Source: Stercorarius parasiticus
Taxonomy: Eukaryota; Chordata; Aves; Charadriiformes; Stercorariidae
Length of the DNA: 64,000 nucleotides
Assembly (NCBI GenBank): GCA_013396915.1
Contig: VWZL01001361.1
Coordinates: 1,324,740 to 1,388,739, forward strand
Direction of reading: 5' to 3'
Part shown: positions 1 to 31,668 of the stretch, one piece after another
Numbering within the stretch: the stretch's first letter is position 1
Layout of the letters: the number at the start of each line of letters is the position of its first letter
Notes under the pieces: generated by a model
What the model was told of the DNA's origin: nothing
What the model saw: the letters and a program-made list of their open reading frames with translations, nothing else
Database searches by the model: none
Program-made: the position numbers and the translations under genes

Positions 1-1496
1 GCTTCCTCCTGGGAATGGGCTTTTCTTATAGGTCGCTGAAAGGTGCCGGAGGAAAGCACACGGCTTGTCAAGAGGTTTCAGGTTTGCTTTCTGAGTGTCT
101 GCTACACTGGGAAATTTCTAGGGAGGGTTGCAAATTGCACAAGGCTGAGAAACCCTGGGGGAAATAATCCAGGCGCTACAGTGATATAATAAAGCAGGGA
201 GAGGGGATTTGTGCCTCCACCTTTGTGTCAGACCTCTGCTCTCTGGGGTGTCGCACTGCAGGGAGGGAGGGTGCCAGGGAGGGTGCCCACTGCTCACCAG
301 GGTTCCTCAGAGCCCTGAGGCAGCTGCTGGGGAGGAGCAGCATCGCAGCGACGAAGCCACCCCGTCAGCCAAGCGCTGGGACGCCTGGGCTTTGCCGCCC
401 CAGAGCCACTGTGTGAAGGCAGACGTGCAGCCCCGCTACTCTCACAGTTGATAGAAGGAAGCATTAATATTTAACTCTCTCCCCAGGCCGCGGAGCTGAA
501 CCATTGATCGCTGCCGACACACCTCTGCGTTCACGCAGAGCTCAACAGAGTTGCTTCATGCCTTTCTATAGCATCTGAAGGGACAGTATTTATATTTCTG
601 TCAGTGCGAAGCTAAGGTTTCTGTTATACCTGCTTCCCTCATGTGTCTCAGGTTCACTGTAGGGCTATTCTCAGTGCCACAAAGCTGGGAGCCACATCCC
701 GCGGGGTCCTGTGGCTTTTAGCCATGCTCAGACCACAGTGGCTGTAGGCAGCACAGGCATGGGAGGACACGCAGGTCTGTTCAGTCCATGGGTCTCTTGG
801 GTATACATCACCCTAGAAAATCAGATTATCATCTGCTAATGATTTAATTCTTGCTTACTACCATGGTGGATGGTTCACGCCCAATGGGGTGATACTCATT
901 TAGGGCAAATCAGTAACACAGTGTGAGTCCCAGCAGAGTTTCCTTTCTTCCTTCATCCCAACCACATCCTGACCTTTTTCTTGGTGGTCATGGGGACGTA
1001 TGGCAAGAATTCAACAACCAAATGACTCCCAGTTTCAGTCCCTAAGCATCCAACGGCCGTGACTCAGCGCATGAATTTACAAGGCAGTCTGCAGATGTTG
1101 GAACATGCGCTATTCAAGCCAAGTCCAGATGGTGCTAGCCCACCTCTGTAATGTTGATGCATAGTTCTTCTATACATCATCCTGTTTTTCTTGAGGCTGA
1201 GTGTGTATGCGATATTTGGTGTATTTCTCAAGTGCCTTCACAGTGCACATGTGGTCAAAATGTACATGCAGATGTAGCAGAAGAGCAAATCCTGTCTGTG
1301 CTTCCTAGTCCACCATGCGGTTAGACAACGAAGCCAACTCAGGAGGCTCATGGCAATATGCAAGTAGATAACTTGGGAAAGTCTTAATGTACACAAAGAG
1401 CCTGGAAAAAAAGCATGGGAAGCAATTGGTGGCTTTTTTGGAGATGTTTTGCTTGTTCATTCAAAACACTGATGAGTTGTGTGGTTTATTTTACAG
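1..1496 (+). other. Presumed HGD intron 1, no gene seen
   Basis: This stretch ends in the exon 2 acceptor. I looked for an ATG followed by about four codons and a GT donor fitting human exon 1 (MAELK) and saw no convincing case. Exon 1 and the promoter are therefore probably upstream of the window. No repeat or other gene was recognised here. Confidence 0.6.
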
Positions 1497-22172
<20,676 letters not shown>

Positions 22173-22384
22173 AGAGAAGTATTTGTCGCTTGCAACGTGT
22201 GAGTGAAGACAGGCAAATCCAGTATACCTACGTGTGGTGGCACAGTCAACTTGGGCTACGCAGAGTGCTCCAGAACAGAACAGCATTTCCAGCAGCCACT
22301 GAGCCACAAAAATGATCATCCCTATGTAACTTGGGAAATGCAGTAAAAAAACCCTCACCATTATTTTTAACTTTCAAGTACACA

Positions 22385-22390
22385 ATTAAA
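22385..22390 (+). terminator. HGD: Candidate HGD poly(A) signal ATTAAA
   Basis: The common variant ATTAAA occurs 213 bases after the stop codon. It could give a short transcript end, but it lacks a clear GT-rich element directly downstream. Confidence 0.35.
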
Positions 22391-22557
22391 GCTTTCCTGG
22401 TGACACGCTGAAGCTGAAGTACTTGCGTGGCTCTCACTATGTGTAGTTGGTGTGAATGCTGTACCTTGTGTGGATAGGAGGTAACAGCCAGCCCCTGTTC
22501 ACAGGGCCTCCTGAAAATACGATCCGGTGCATCTTTCACAGGGAGAAACTAGGGATC

Positions 22558-22563
22558 AATAAA
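22558..22563 (+). terminator. HGD: Candidate HGD poly(A) signal AATAAA
   Basis: A canonical AATAAA lies 386 bases after the stop codon, followed by a GT-rich stretch. It is the best candidate for the main HGD transcript end. Confidence 0.55.
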
Positions 22564-22585
22564 GCATTTTATGGTGTCTGTAGGG

Positions 22586-25500
22586 AAAGAGCTTCCCAAG
22601 CAGAGCTGAAGGCTCTAGCAGACCTAAGCCTCCTATTAGACAAGCCATTTCAACTTGCTGCTTTGTGGAGGGTTGCCAAGGAAAGACTTGTCAGAAAAGT
22701 AGACCGCAAATTAGAAAAGGTTGGAGAATCCAAAGTGCTTCACTGCTAAGTGAGAGAAAGTTTCCTTTCCAACCTCACGCTCCAGCCATCCTTCCGCATC
22801 GACTTGTTTGTCAGCATTTGACAAATTCTCTTGCTAGTCAAGAGCTACTTTACAGCATAGCAAGTGCCAAGGGGCTTCTCTGGCCAATCCAAGCATTTGT
22901 TCCTGGGAAGGTACCTGGAAGAAAGTTCAAGAGCAGACATCATGGAGGACCTCAAAATTCATTGGAGTATGCAAGCCTCACCTCCTGGTGGCGAGTTCCA
23001 CAAGGTGGAGGCAGAAAGCAAGGCCCCAAGTAGGCTGGGAACCAGGAGCACAGCCCAAGATCCCAAACGTCAGGCCTGTGCTTTAGCACATACCCACGTG
23101 CAACATTTACTAAGCTTGGTGCCATCAGCATTTTTGTTTCTTACTTTCCAAGAGAAACAATCCTCCATCTTCAAAAAGAGTATGAAATATAAAACTGCAA
23201 CACCTAACTTCAGTCAGTAACATCCATCATCGGTTTTGGATCTGCACCAGATCCTTGGGGGGAAAAAAAAGCATTGGCTTTGAGCAAAGTATTACATTAT
23301 AAAATCTACAGGGAGATGTTTACTCTAAAACAGCCAGCTCAGAAAAGGACGTTCAGGAGAATCAATTTGCCAGAGAAGCTGATTTAATCAGACTGATCCA
23401 AGGATAAATGAGGTCTAAATGTTTCATAGGCAGAGGGACAAGCTTGTTTTCTCTTTGGGGCCTAAATTATCATCCAGTGACCTGCAGGCTTGCATTTCTC
23501 CTGCTATAGACTGAAGCAGACATGGGTGGTAACTTATCAGTCAAGGGTAAAATTCCATGAGGCACTTTCACTCTCCGGTCTTCACCCTACATTTCTGAAG
23601 GGAAACTCCCCTTTCCTTCCTCTATGCATCCATCACCACGGCCTCAAAGCACCAACCCCACCTCCAGTAGCACAGCACATTTGTTCCTTGCAAGAAAACA
23701 GCTTGGAGGAGTTCTGCAAATAAGGAGAGAGGAAAAGTAGGGCAGCCTTTCCCCAAGCACCACGCTCAAATAAATCTGCGGGGACGTAGCATCACACACT
23801 CTCATCTGCAAAGGAAAGGGCTGTGGCAGGTGCCGCGAGCATCAATCCAAAGCTGGCCTGAAAGACGAGAGGCGCAGCACCCATCCACAACCCATCTCAA
23901 ACCATTTGCTCAACCAGCCTGAAACAAATACAGCTGCAAGGGAGAATTTACATGTGTGGCAACTCAAGTTCCAATTAGCTGGAGGAAATGGGTCCTGGGA
24001 GATCAAATTATTTTGTGGCAGCAAGAAGATAGTTAATTTAGCATGCTCAGACAAGCAATTATTTCTTTCCCTAAATACCACTTTCTCCATGCATTGATGC
24101 CTCTCTCTCTCCACTGACCCACAGACTTATCTTGTAATATCATTTGTGACAGTCTTTTAGAAGCTGTTCTGCAGAGAGAATAACCTGGGCTTGCTTTCGT
24201 TAAGCTAGCAGAAGAACAAGCCACAGAGACAGGTGCAAAGAGGGTTGTTGAGAGCACATACGGGAATGCAAAAGCAGGCCACAGCCTTGCACAGCTGCTG
24301 CACGCAGCCTCAGCGCCAAGCCTGAACATTTCATGACCCAGACAGGAAAGGGAAGAGCTACAACAGGAAACATTTTTAAAAAAATAATAAAATTAATCAA
24401 TCAGGAAACACTTTTTTACTGTGAGAGTGACTGAGCGCTAGCACAGGTTGCTCAGAGAGGTTGTGGAGTCTCCACCCTTGGAGATCCTCAAAAGCCATCT
24501 GGACACAGTCCTGCTCAAGGTGGCCCTGCTTGGACCAGACGATCTCCAGGGCTCCCTTCCAACCTCAGCCACTCTGTGAAAAAGCTCATCATCTCACTCT
24601 GATGAAGAGGGGCTGCAAACGGCCCATATTTACATCCTAATCATGCAGAAAAGGGACTCATCAGAGCTGCTCTTGCTGACTTCACAGTCAAGAACATAGG
24701 CTGCTTTCCCAGGAGGCAGAGGGAAGGTTTTTTTCAACTTTTGCATCAGATTAAGTTTTTGGCATTGACCTCAACGTTTGGGAAGAAACCACTCCTGTAT
24801 AATGTCTGAAGACTGAGGGTTGTTTGGATCATGATGGCACCTAGAGGCCAATTCAACTCTGAATTAAAAATCTTTTCCTTGCAGTACTTTGGCACGCAAG
24901 AGCCAAATCGGCTCACAATTCCAGAGCCCCCTATACCAGTTGACCCGGGCATAAAAGACTTGGGTTCTTATAAGAATAAGCAGAAAAGACATCTTTGCAG
25001 GCACAAGGTTCAGTTGCGCTTTGTGGTTTGGGTTTTTTTTTTAATCATGGCCCATTTGCAGGTGTGAAATGGAATTCTCCTATACTGTAAGGGAATCAGT
25101 GTCAAAAATAAAAATCCTTTCTTTTTACTTCTTGTCTCCCACTCACAGGAATAGCAGAATTAGTGGAAATGCATGTCACACATAGCAGGACAATGTTAAG
25201 CCCACTATTTCCATGTCTGGTACTGTAATTTCACCCCAAAGTTTACTACAGTAAACAAATGCATGGTTTAGGCTTGTATTTTATTAGGGAAAACAAAAAT
25301 TAACTCAACTTACTGAGAGCAGTCAGGCAGGCTCCTAAAGTTATTAAAAACGTATTGCAGAACTTGCCTATTATCCCATTAGTGCAAACTACATAGTCAG
25401 ACTGACGCCAGGAAGAAATACCTAGTAGGCAAGTAGCAGTTCTTTGGGAAACTGCTTTAGGATTGCTCAACTTTTTAGCCTGCTACTAATTTTAAACTTC

Positions 25501-25687
25501 AGCCTGTGTTGCTCTGACAGCAGCAACTTCCACAGTTTAAAAGGAGCCTCTACGTGTAGACCAAAGGAGTACCCTGGCTGAGTTTAGGACACCTTCTCTG
25601 TATCTATCTGCGTTAGATATAAAGATCCTGCATTTTTGCACTTTCCATAATTGTTAAAGATGCAAGACAACCAACGAGCAATTAAGA
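22586..25687. other. Intergenic, HGD to NDUFB4 (convergent)
   Basis: About 3.1 kb lie between the two convergent 3' ends. The stretch holds a CR1 3' fragment at 24405-24579. I saw no other gene. The open frames of up to 122 codons at 22.5-23.2 kb have no recognisable family features. Confidence 0.7.
24405..24579 (+). mobile_element. CR1 LINE 3' fragment
   Basis: The text reads in the CR1 sense direction. It includes the words caggttgctcagagaggttg, ttggagatcctcaaaagcc, and a 3' end with gatctccagggctcccttcc. It is about 175 bases, strongly 5'-truncated and diverged; the usual terminal ATTCTATGA repeat is worn away. Confidence 0.85.
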
Positions 25688-25693
25688 TTTATT
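25688..25693 (-). terminator. NDUFB4: Candidate NDUFB4 poly(A) signal AATAAA
   Basis: AATAAA on the minus strand lies about 80 bases after the stop. A second AATAAA lies nearer, at 25737-25732. Either could set the 3' end. Confidence 0.5.
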
Positions 25694-25731
25694 CTTATGA
25701 AGGAGAAATGTCAGCACACAATACATCTTAT

Positions 25732-25737
25732 TTTATT
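25732..25737 (-). terminator. NDUFB4: Alternative NDUFB4 poly(A) signal AATAAA
   Basis: AATAAA on the minus strand lies about 35 bases after the stop, within an ATAAATAAAATAAG run. It would give a very short 3' UTR. Confidence 0.35.
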
Positions 25738-25770
25738 TATCTCCCATGAACAGCACTGCAATTCCAGGAC

Positions 25771-25830
25771 TTAAAATACACTGAACGGTCGCTTGTATTT
25801 ACCTTCTTGGATAAGCTTCTCTTTACGATC
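25771..25830 (-). CDS. NDUFB4: NDUFB4 exon 3 (terminal coding part)
   Basis: The 60 bases encode [19 protein letters not shown] and TAA. The [11 protein letters not shown] core equals human; the last eight residues differ (human ends LDRTFHLSY). The acceptor is TTCCACAG. The exon is too short for ORF-based detection. Confidence 0.94.
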   Translation of the reverse strand, partial: DRKEKLIQEGKYKRPFSVF

Positions 25831-27650
25831 CTGTGGAAGAAAGAAGACATTCATCATTATCCTATTAGAGAAGAAATTTCAATCAGCCTGGGATAAGAGA
25901 AAAGCAGTTCTAGTATTTCAGCACAGGTTATAGGAAGATAGCACCACATATGATCTTAAGAGTCTTCTCCAACCTAAATGATTCTATAAGCACAAACTCT
26001 GGTAATAGCCATTGTTTAACTAAAAAGCAAAAAAAAGAACAAGGCATTCCAGCTAGGGAAGACATGCTCAGATTGACCTCTCTGCACATCTATCCACTCC
26101 CACAGGCCAGCAGACACCAATTCCTGTGATGTATTTTTGACCAAACTAGTTGCATCAGTTAATTTATACATTTAGTTTCTACCTCCTCCTTCTTGCTGAA
26201 TAATCCAGTTTAGAGATCTCATTATGGAGAAACTTCTTAATAAAACTTGCCTAAATGTGCCTGCGTTCACTTTCAGCCCATTTGTATCTCACTCTGCAGT
26301 CATGTACCTTTCTGACAGGTATTGTTACAGTACACAGACACTGCAGATATTACACAGATTCCTTCTGCTGGGTAAAACCAGAAGACTTGCTTAAGACTTG
26401 GCAATTTATCTTTTGCTTTCCCAGACACACCACAAACACTCCTCAGAGAAAACAGTGTAATAGTTATTGTGCTTTATATACTAACAGAAAACAAAAGACA
26501 AATCCCCAAACATCAGTAAGGGAACTGGAATAAAGGAAAACAAATTGTCCTGAAGACTACATTAAAGACTTCAGCTTAAATATTGCCAGGCAAGTTATGT
26601 CTAGATTTCACTCGCACAGGTTTATTTTCAAGCACTCATGCACTAAGCCACACTTGGTGGCTAAGCCTAAGTGCGGCTTTGTGTACAAAACCAAACCAGC
26701 ATGACAAAAATACTGCAGAGATTTATATCAACATGCTCAGCATGTTTCCTAAACCTGTTTTTTTTAGTTTATCCTAGTAAACAGCATTCCCTACAAATAT
26801 GCTATTGATTTTAATTGATGTTTGTGCTTCCTGGTTTATGACTTAATCTAAAAATACTACTTCTGTGTGGAAGAGGAAAGTAAGAGTGTTTTACAATAGC
26901 CACAAATGCACTAGTAAAAACAGTCACTGTCTGCCAGTCACCTAGCACTTTCTTATGTATGTATACAGCTGAGTATTTTCAGAATGGTCTACCACTGCTC
27001 AGATTCTGATGTCCACATTTCAGAACTTAGAACAGAAGCAAGATAAACCTTCCAAAACCATAAAAATCCATCTGAGAGCAGGCACTGTAATCAGTGTAAG
27101 TACTCCTCCACACTTGCTTCATGAGATCAGAGAAATGGTTAAGCAATTCACAGAGACCTCGCTAGGTCTGCCATCCATAAGCTCTCTATTTATTTGAGAA
27201 AGCACAGTTACTGTGTGTCAACAGCTCTTATGATTAATTTACACTGTCAGTGCTTCATTATAGCAAAATATCCTGGTCAGGGAAACTGTGACTACCATAC
27301 CCAAGGTTACAATACAGGGCTCTCAGCACAGCAGGACTTTGCAATCAGTTCCAATGCTTTGAGCTAGCAGGCTCACTAGCAGGCTCCCTATCTTCATTAC
27401 TTTAATGGTATTAATCATTCTTAGGTGCAAGAGAATTCCACCAATTAAGTCTCCAAGCAGATCAGTGGTGTCCACCGACATTCAGTGTCATCAATGGACT
27501 TACCCTGTCAGTTTTGAAGACAGCAGCCCAGAAGAGGATAGGGCCTATCGCAAAAACGGCTCCTAGAAAGGACGTCTTGGGCGTCGGACGGAAAGTAGGG
27601 TATACGTTCTGCGACCTAGCATAGGCCCAGCGGATCAAGGCAGGATCTTC
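25771..27650 (-). CDS. NDUFB4: NADH dehydrogenase 1 beta subcomplex subunit 4, exons 2-3 (5'-partial, spliced)
   Basis: NDUFB4 is a single-pass accessory subunit (B15) of the membrane arm of mitochondrial complex I. Exon 2 is 27650 down to 27504 and exon 3 is 25830 down to 25771. Together they give 68 residues plus stop. Exon 2 encodes [25 protein letters not shown] and a hydrophobic membrane segment ending FKTDR; human has ENPALLRWAYAR and FRPTPK at the same places. Exon 3 gives [19 protein letters not shown]. Acceptors and donor fit (CCAACCCCAG, GTAAGT, TTCCACAG). Exon 1, about 60 residues in human, is not visible; the genomic position where it belongs is occupied by an assembly gap. HGD and NDUFB4 are convergent neighbours in human too, which supports the call. 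Confidence 0.95.
25831..27503 (-). other. NDUFB4: NDUFB4 intron 2
   Basis: This GT-AG intron of 1673 bases contains a short CR1 3' remnant near 25.95 kb and otherwise AT-rich unique sequence with no recognised element. Confidence 0.85.
25951..25988 (+). mobile_element. Short CR1 3'-end remnant
   Basis: The words tgatcttaagagtcttctcc and caacctaaatgattctata match the final 40 or so bases of CR1, ending in one copy of the ATTCTAT tail unit. It is very short, so the call rests on the terminal motif. Confidence 0.65.
27504..27650 (-). CDS. NDUFB4: NDUFB4 exon 2
   Basis: The 147 bases are exactly 49 codons, the same as the human exon, and contain the RWAYAR and [11 protein letters not shown] motifs and the single membrane helix ([19 protein letters not shown]). 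On the minus strand the acceptor is CCAACCCCAG and the donor GTAAGT. Confidence 0.96.
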
Positions 27651-27877
27651 CTGGGGTTGGAAAGAAAGCCACCGTGAGGGCCCAGGGACCTTGCAGCGGA
27701 CACCCGACCGGGGGCAGCCCCCTTTACCCCCGCCGCGGGGCAAGGGCCTAGAAAGCCCCCGGTTGCCTCCGGGACCAGGCCGGGACAGGTGACAAGGTCA
27801 TGGGGACGGTATCACCCTGCCCGCCCAGCCCCAGGCCCCGCTCCGGGACGCCGCGCGAGGCGCTCCCCCCCCGCGCC

Positions 27878-28082
27878 NNNNNNNNNNNNNNNNNNNNNNN
27901 NNNNNNNNNNNNNNNNNNNNNNNNNNNNNNNNNNNNNNNNNNNNNNNNNNNNNNNNNNNNNNNNNNNNNNNNNNNNNNNNNNNNNNNNNNNNNNNNNNNN
28001 NNNNNNNNNNNNNNNNNNNNNNNNNNNNNNNNNNNNNNNNNNNNNNNNNNNNNNNNNNNNNNNNNNNNNNNNNNNNNNNNNN
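27878..28082. other. Assembly gap (205 N)
   Basis: A run of N sits in the GC-rich region where NDUFB4 exon 1 is expected. The true size is unknown. Confidence 0.99.
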
Positions 28083-28320
28083 CGTCCGTCCGTCCGTCCG
28101 TCCGTCCGCCCGCGGTGTGGCGGGGGCGGGGGTGTGGCTGAGGCCTAGCCGGAGGGATGGTCACGTCCAGGGAAGGTTGGTCCCTTGTCGGCCACAGTCC
28201 CAGCAGGTTAAATGGCCTGTCACCTCCGCGCCCTTTTTTATTTCTTAAAAGGAGCTCGCGGGCGTCATAGAGGTGTCACAGAATCGCTCGGAGGTGTCCT
28301 AGCATCATAGAATGGTTCGG
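28083..28320. repeat. First copy of a 238-base duplicated segment (probable contig-end overlap)
   Basis: The segment runs from a (GTCC)6 tract through the first 17-20 bases of a reversed CR1 tail. It is present again at 28379-28616 with the same length. I counted one difference, at 28120 (g) against 28416 (t). It is flanked by N on both sides, which points to an unmerged assembly overlap and not a biological duplication. Confidence 0.9.
28084..28107. repeat. (GTCC)6 microsatellite at gap edge
   Basis: Six tandem GTCC units lie directly after the gap. The same six units occur in the second copy at 28380-28403. A simple repeat of this kind at high GC is a common place for assemblies to break. 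Confidence 0.95.
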
Positions 28321-28321
28321 N
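28321..28321. other. Single-N join between two contig copies
   Basis: One N separates the end of the first copy from about 57 bases of new GC-rich sequence that lead into the second copy. Confidence 0.95.
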
Positions 28322-28378
28322 GGAGCCCCGCTCCGCGGCGGGGACGCCTCCCGGCGGCTGGCGGGGGCGCCCCCCGCC

Positions 28379-28616
28379 CGTCCGTCCGTCCGTCCGTCCG
28401 TCCGCCCGCGGTGTGTCGGGGGCGGGGGTGTGGCTGAGGCCTAGCCGGAGGGATGGTCACGTCCAGGGAAGGTTGGTCCCTTGTCGGCCACAGTCCCAGC
28501 AGGTTAAATGGCCTGTCACCTCCGCGCCCTTTTTTATTTCTTAAAAGGAGCTCGCGGGCGTCATAGAGGTGTCACAGAATCGCTCGGAGGTGTCCTAGCA
28601 TCATAGAATGGTTCGG
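28379..28616. repeat. Second copy of the 238-base duplicated segment
   Basis: It matches 28083-28320 at a constant offset of 296 bases without indels. Unlike the first copy, it runs on without interruption into the CR1 fragment, so it is the better-supported copy. Confidence 0.9.
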
Positions 28617-28830
28617 GTTGTAAGGGACCTTAAAGATCATCCAGTTCCAACCCCCCTGCCACGGGCAGGGACACCTCCCGCTAGACCAGGTTGCTCAAAG
28701 CCCCATCCAGCCTGGCCTTGAACACTTCCAGGGATGGGCATCCACAGCTTCTCTGGGCAACCTGTTCCAGTGCCTCACCACCCTCACAGTAAAGAATTCC
28801 TGATATCTGACCTAAATCTCCTGCTGTTGG
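28601..28830 (-). mobile_element. CR1 LINE 3' fragment (antisense)
   Basis: The plus strand shows the reversed CR1 tail (tcatagaatggttcgggttg), then gatcatccagttccaacccc, then the cctgttccagtgcctcacca stretch. It is about 230 bases and 5'-truncated. It sits directly beside the NDUFB4 CpG-rich region. Confidence 0.92.
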
Positions 28831-31668
28831 ATTTGTTGGGTGTGCAGGGGATAATTGTGGCAGGGCAGCCATCGCTGCACCGTCTCTTCCGCAGCCTTGT
28901 GGCTACGCACATTTAAACAAAATATCCAAAATTACGCATTGTATTGCAGGCAGGCTGGGAGTTGCAAAATCCCACTGTCAGTGACTTTCGGCGTCAAATC
29001 ATCTCTTTGATTCCTTAACCAAGGCCAGGCTGCTTAGATAAGCCGCCAGGTAACCTTCGGGATTATGGTGTGGTGACTCACCGCCCTGATAAACTTTATT
29101 GACAGCTTCACAAATTGCCCTCTGCTCATTAACACACTAAGGCGAAGAAAGCGAGCTCTGGCCTGGAGGTTTTGACTTCAGGAAGTTTCTGTCTGGTCAG
29201 TATTAAGGGCTGTGTTCTCCAGAGATGTAAAAAAAATATATGCAAGTTGTCTTTCTGGCAACAAACGTGCCAGGAAACAAGTTTTCTGCTGTTTTTTCTT
29301 CTTTGGTATACAAAGCAATGACACCAGTTATGCTGATTGGAACCAAGTAAGTTGATGGCTGTGTATATATAGTTATGGCCTCATTTACACCAGGGTAGCT
29401 CTACAGACTCAGGTAATGTTGGGTGAGGGATTACAGTTTGCTCCTAAGCACACACAAAATAATATTGCTGACTTTATTTAGGACGCTGTGCTTTGGCACC
29501 ACAACAATAGAGCAGAAGCTCTGCCTCGCATCTTATGATTTCACTCTTCTTTTACCTAAGCGCTTGGAAAATAGATGATCTCCCTTTTTGTTTGAGCAGC
29601 TAATTGAGAGTTGGTGCTTTGTGATTTGATTCCAAGGAGGACGAAATACGAGTTGAATATTCCTGCAGTTTGCGTACCTTGAGCACACCAGCCCAGCAGG
29701 AGGTGCTTTTTCCTCTTTTGGGTACAAGCCTGCAGTCCTCTCAGAAACTCTCTCCCAGTATTTCTCCAGCTTTTCCACCCTCATTTTCTGCACAAACACG
29801 CAGCTGTAAATCCAAGTGGAAACTTCAGCTGCTTCATTTGCAGTCAGCTCCCAAGGAAGTTCCATGCCCTGTTGCTTTCTCTCCCATGGCTTTCAGCTTG
29901 TGACGGTGTCTCCTGTTGCATGGAACAATTTACTCCCTTTACTTTCCCGTTTCGTGACTGTCAGACGGAGTGAGCTCTGTGACTGTCTCCAGCTCCAGGA
30001 TTGTCTCTCTCCACAACCGGAGTGTGGAGAATTCCTTTAGCAGCACGGTAGATATACCAGCAGCACTGCCATGTGGCACTCCTGTGGAACTTTCATCTCT
30101 GAGGGTTCCCAAGCACTTAGCAGCCCTTGTTTCCCTGCCCGTGCACGGCCTCATTCTTTAAAAGCTGTTCCTCCCTGCTCTGTCGTATTTCTTAATCAAT
30201 GACACATGCAGCCTTGAAACAGAGAGATTTCTGGCAGGAACAGGCGTGCAGGTGGGATTACTGGGAAGGGATAGCTGCTCAGTGGGAAATGGGTGTTTTT
30301 CCCCTGTTTGCTGCATCACAGAGTGGCACAGAAAACTACCCATCCTGTGGATCTCCCAAAGGACTTCAAAACAGCCAGCCGCTTCCCCCCCACCCCCATT
30401 GTCTGGCTCCTGAGGTGTGTCTGTAATGGCATGGGACAGTTCCTGTGGGCAGGAGCAAAGATGGTGGTGTGGTGAAGTCACGTGGCAAAGGCAGCAAGTT
30501 CAATTCCTGGCCTTGTCGCAGACTTTTTGTGATCTTACCTGTGCAGGTCCAAGCCGTGCCTTCTCCCTCTCCCCGGAGCTCACAGCTGCAAGTGTGCATG
30601 CTTGGCATGCAAACAGTGCTGAAATTAATTCTACTGGGAGAAAAACAGAAGGTGCAAAGCTACATTTCCATTAACAACATAATGTACTGTATTAGAAAAT
30701 GGAGCAACCAGGCGCTATGCTGAAAACACCTTTGCATTTCATCTCTAATCACTAACTCATCCTCCCTCCCAAAGGATCAAGTTCCCCACAGGGAGTCTTT
30801 CCTGAGAGACGTCACTTGTTTCATGGGGTAAGAAAATAACTAAATCCTTTCCAGAGACGTGTATTTGCTGACACTGAAGCCTGTGCATTGCAGTTTGTTG
30901 TTTTCACTCCTCCAGAGGTGATGTTGTGCATCTTCTTCATTTCATAACAGCTATGTCTCTAACTTTGAAACAGCATCCTTCAGCAAAAGCCCGAGACAAG
31001 TGCCTAAACCTTGCATAAAACAATGCAGGACAAAGACAGAAATACTGCAGTTGAAGCACTTGACAGAAATCAGTGACTGTTTTTTTCCTGCTGACAGGAA
31101 CTGCTGCGCACAGTGAGAAATGCTGCAGTGACAAACTGGACTCCTGTGCAGACCTCCTGCATCATCTGCTCCTTCTGGGCCAGCCTGTGGCGGACTCCTA
31201 ACACAGCCTGGCTCCTGACTGCAAACCACCTTTGAAACACAATATTTTGCATGAATGAATGAGACCCTTCTTGTCCCTGTTTTTGCCAGCCAGATCATGA
31301 AGCTCGTTTGACTCTCCTCCTGACTGCTAGTGTTGACCTAAGACAAGCAGCAGGAATATAAAACAGGCACTTGTGAGAGTGGGGACACTCTCAGTAGGGC
31401 AATGCAGGCTTGAACTAGAATATACCGGTAATAAAACCACATCCTTGTGGGCTCAAATGCCAAGACTTAAAAGGTAAGACCCCAAGTGTTTTTCTTCTTT
31501 TTAATCAGGACTGATAATTATTAAATGTTTGAGGTTGGGAGTATTGAATCAAATTGACAATTCTCATATGAAAACGCCTTTGAAGTTTACGTCATCTGTT
31601 TTCTTTGTGATCAGCAGTAACCAAAACAGAGAGAATTAGCCAAGAAAATTAGTACTTGTCCAGAAGCC
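28831..31668. other. Intergenic, no gene recognised
   Basis: About 2.8 kb of mixed-composition sequence. Open frames of up to 115 codons occur on both strands at 29.5-31.3 kb, overlap one another and have no family features I can recognise. No RNA gene was seen. Confidence 0.6.

Larger units (their letters stand above)
22173..22585 (+). other. HGD: HGD 3' untranslated region (approximate end)
   Basis: The sequence after the HGD stop runs to candidate poly(A) signals. The end is set just past the AATAAA at 22558-22563 because a GT-rich stretch (tggtgtctgtag) follows within about 15 bases. This is inferred without transcript data. Confidence 0.55.
27660..28580 (-). promoter_or_regulatory. NDUFB4: CpG-rich promoter region of NDUFB4 (interrupted by gap)
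   Basis: Sequence upstream of NDUFB4 exon 2 turns abruptly GC- and CpG-rich (for example gacgccgcgcgaggcgctcc) and stays so on both sides of the gap. This is typical of a housekeeping gene promoter and first exon. No TATA box is evident. The start site cannot be placed because the gap removes the centre of the region. Confidence 0.6.

Noticed and set aside
27748..28164. Open frames spanning the N gap
   Set aside because: They consist mostly of unknown residues; the openness comes from the Ns.
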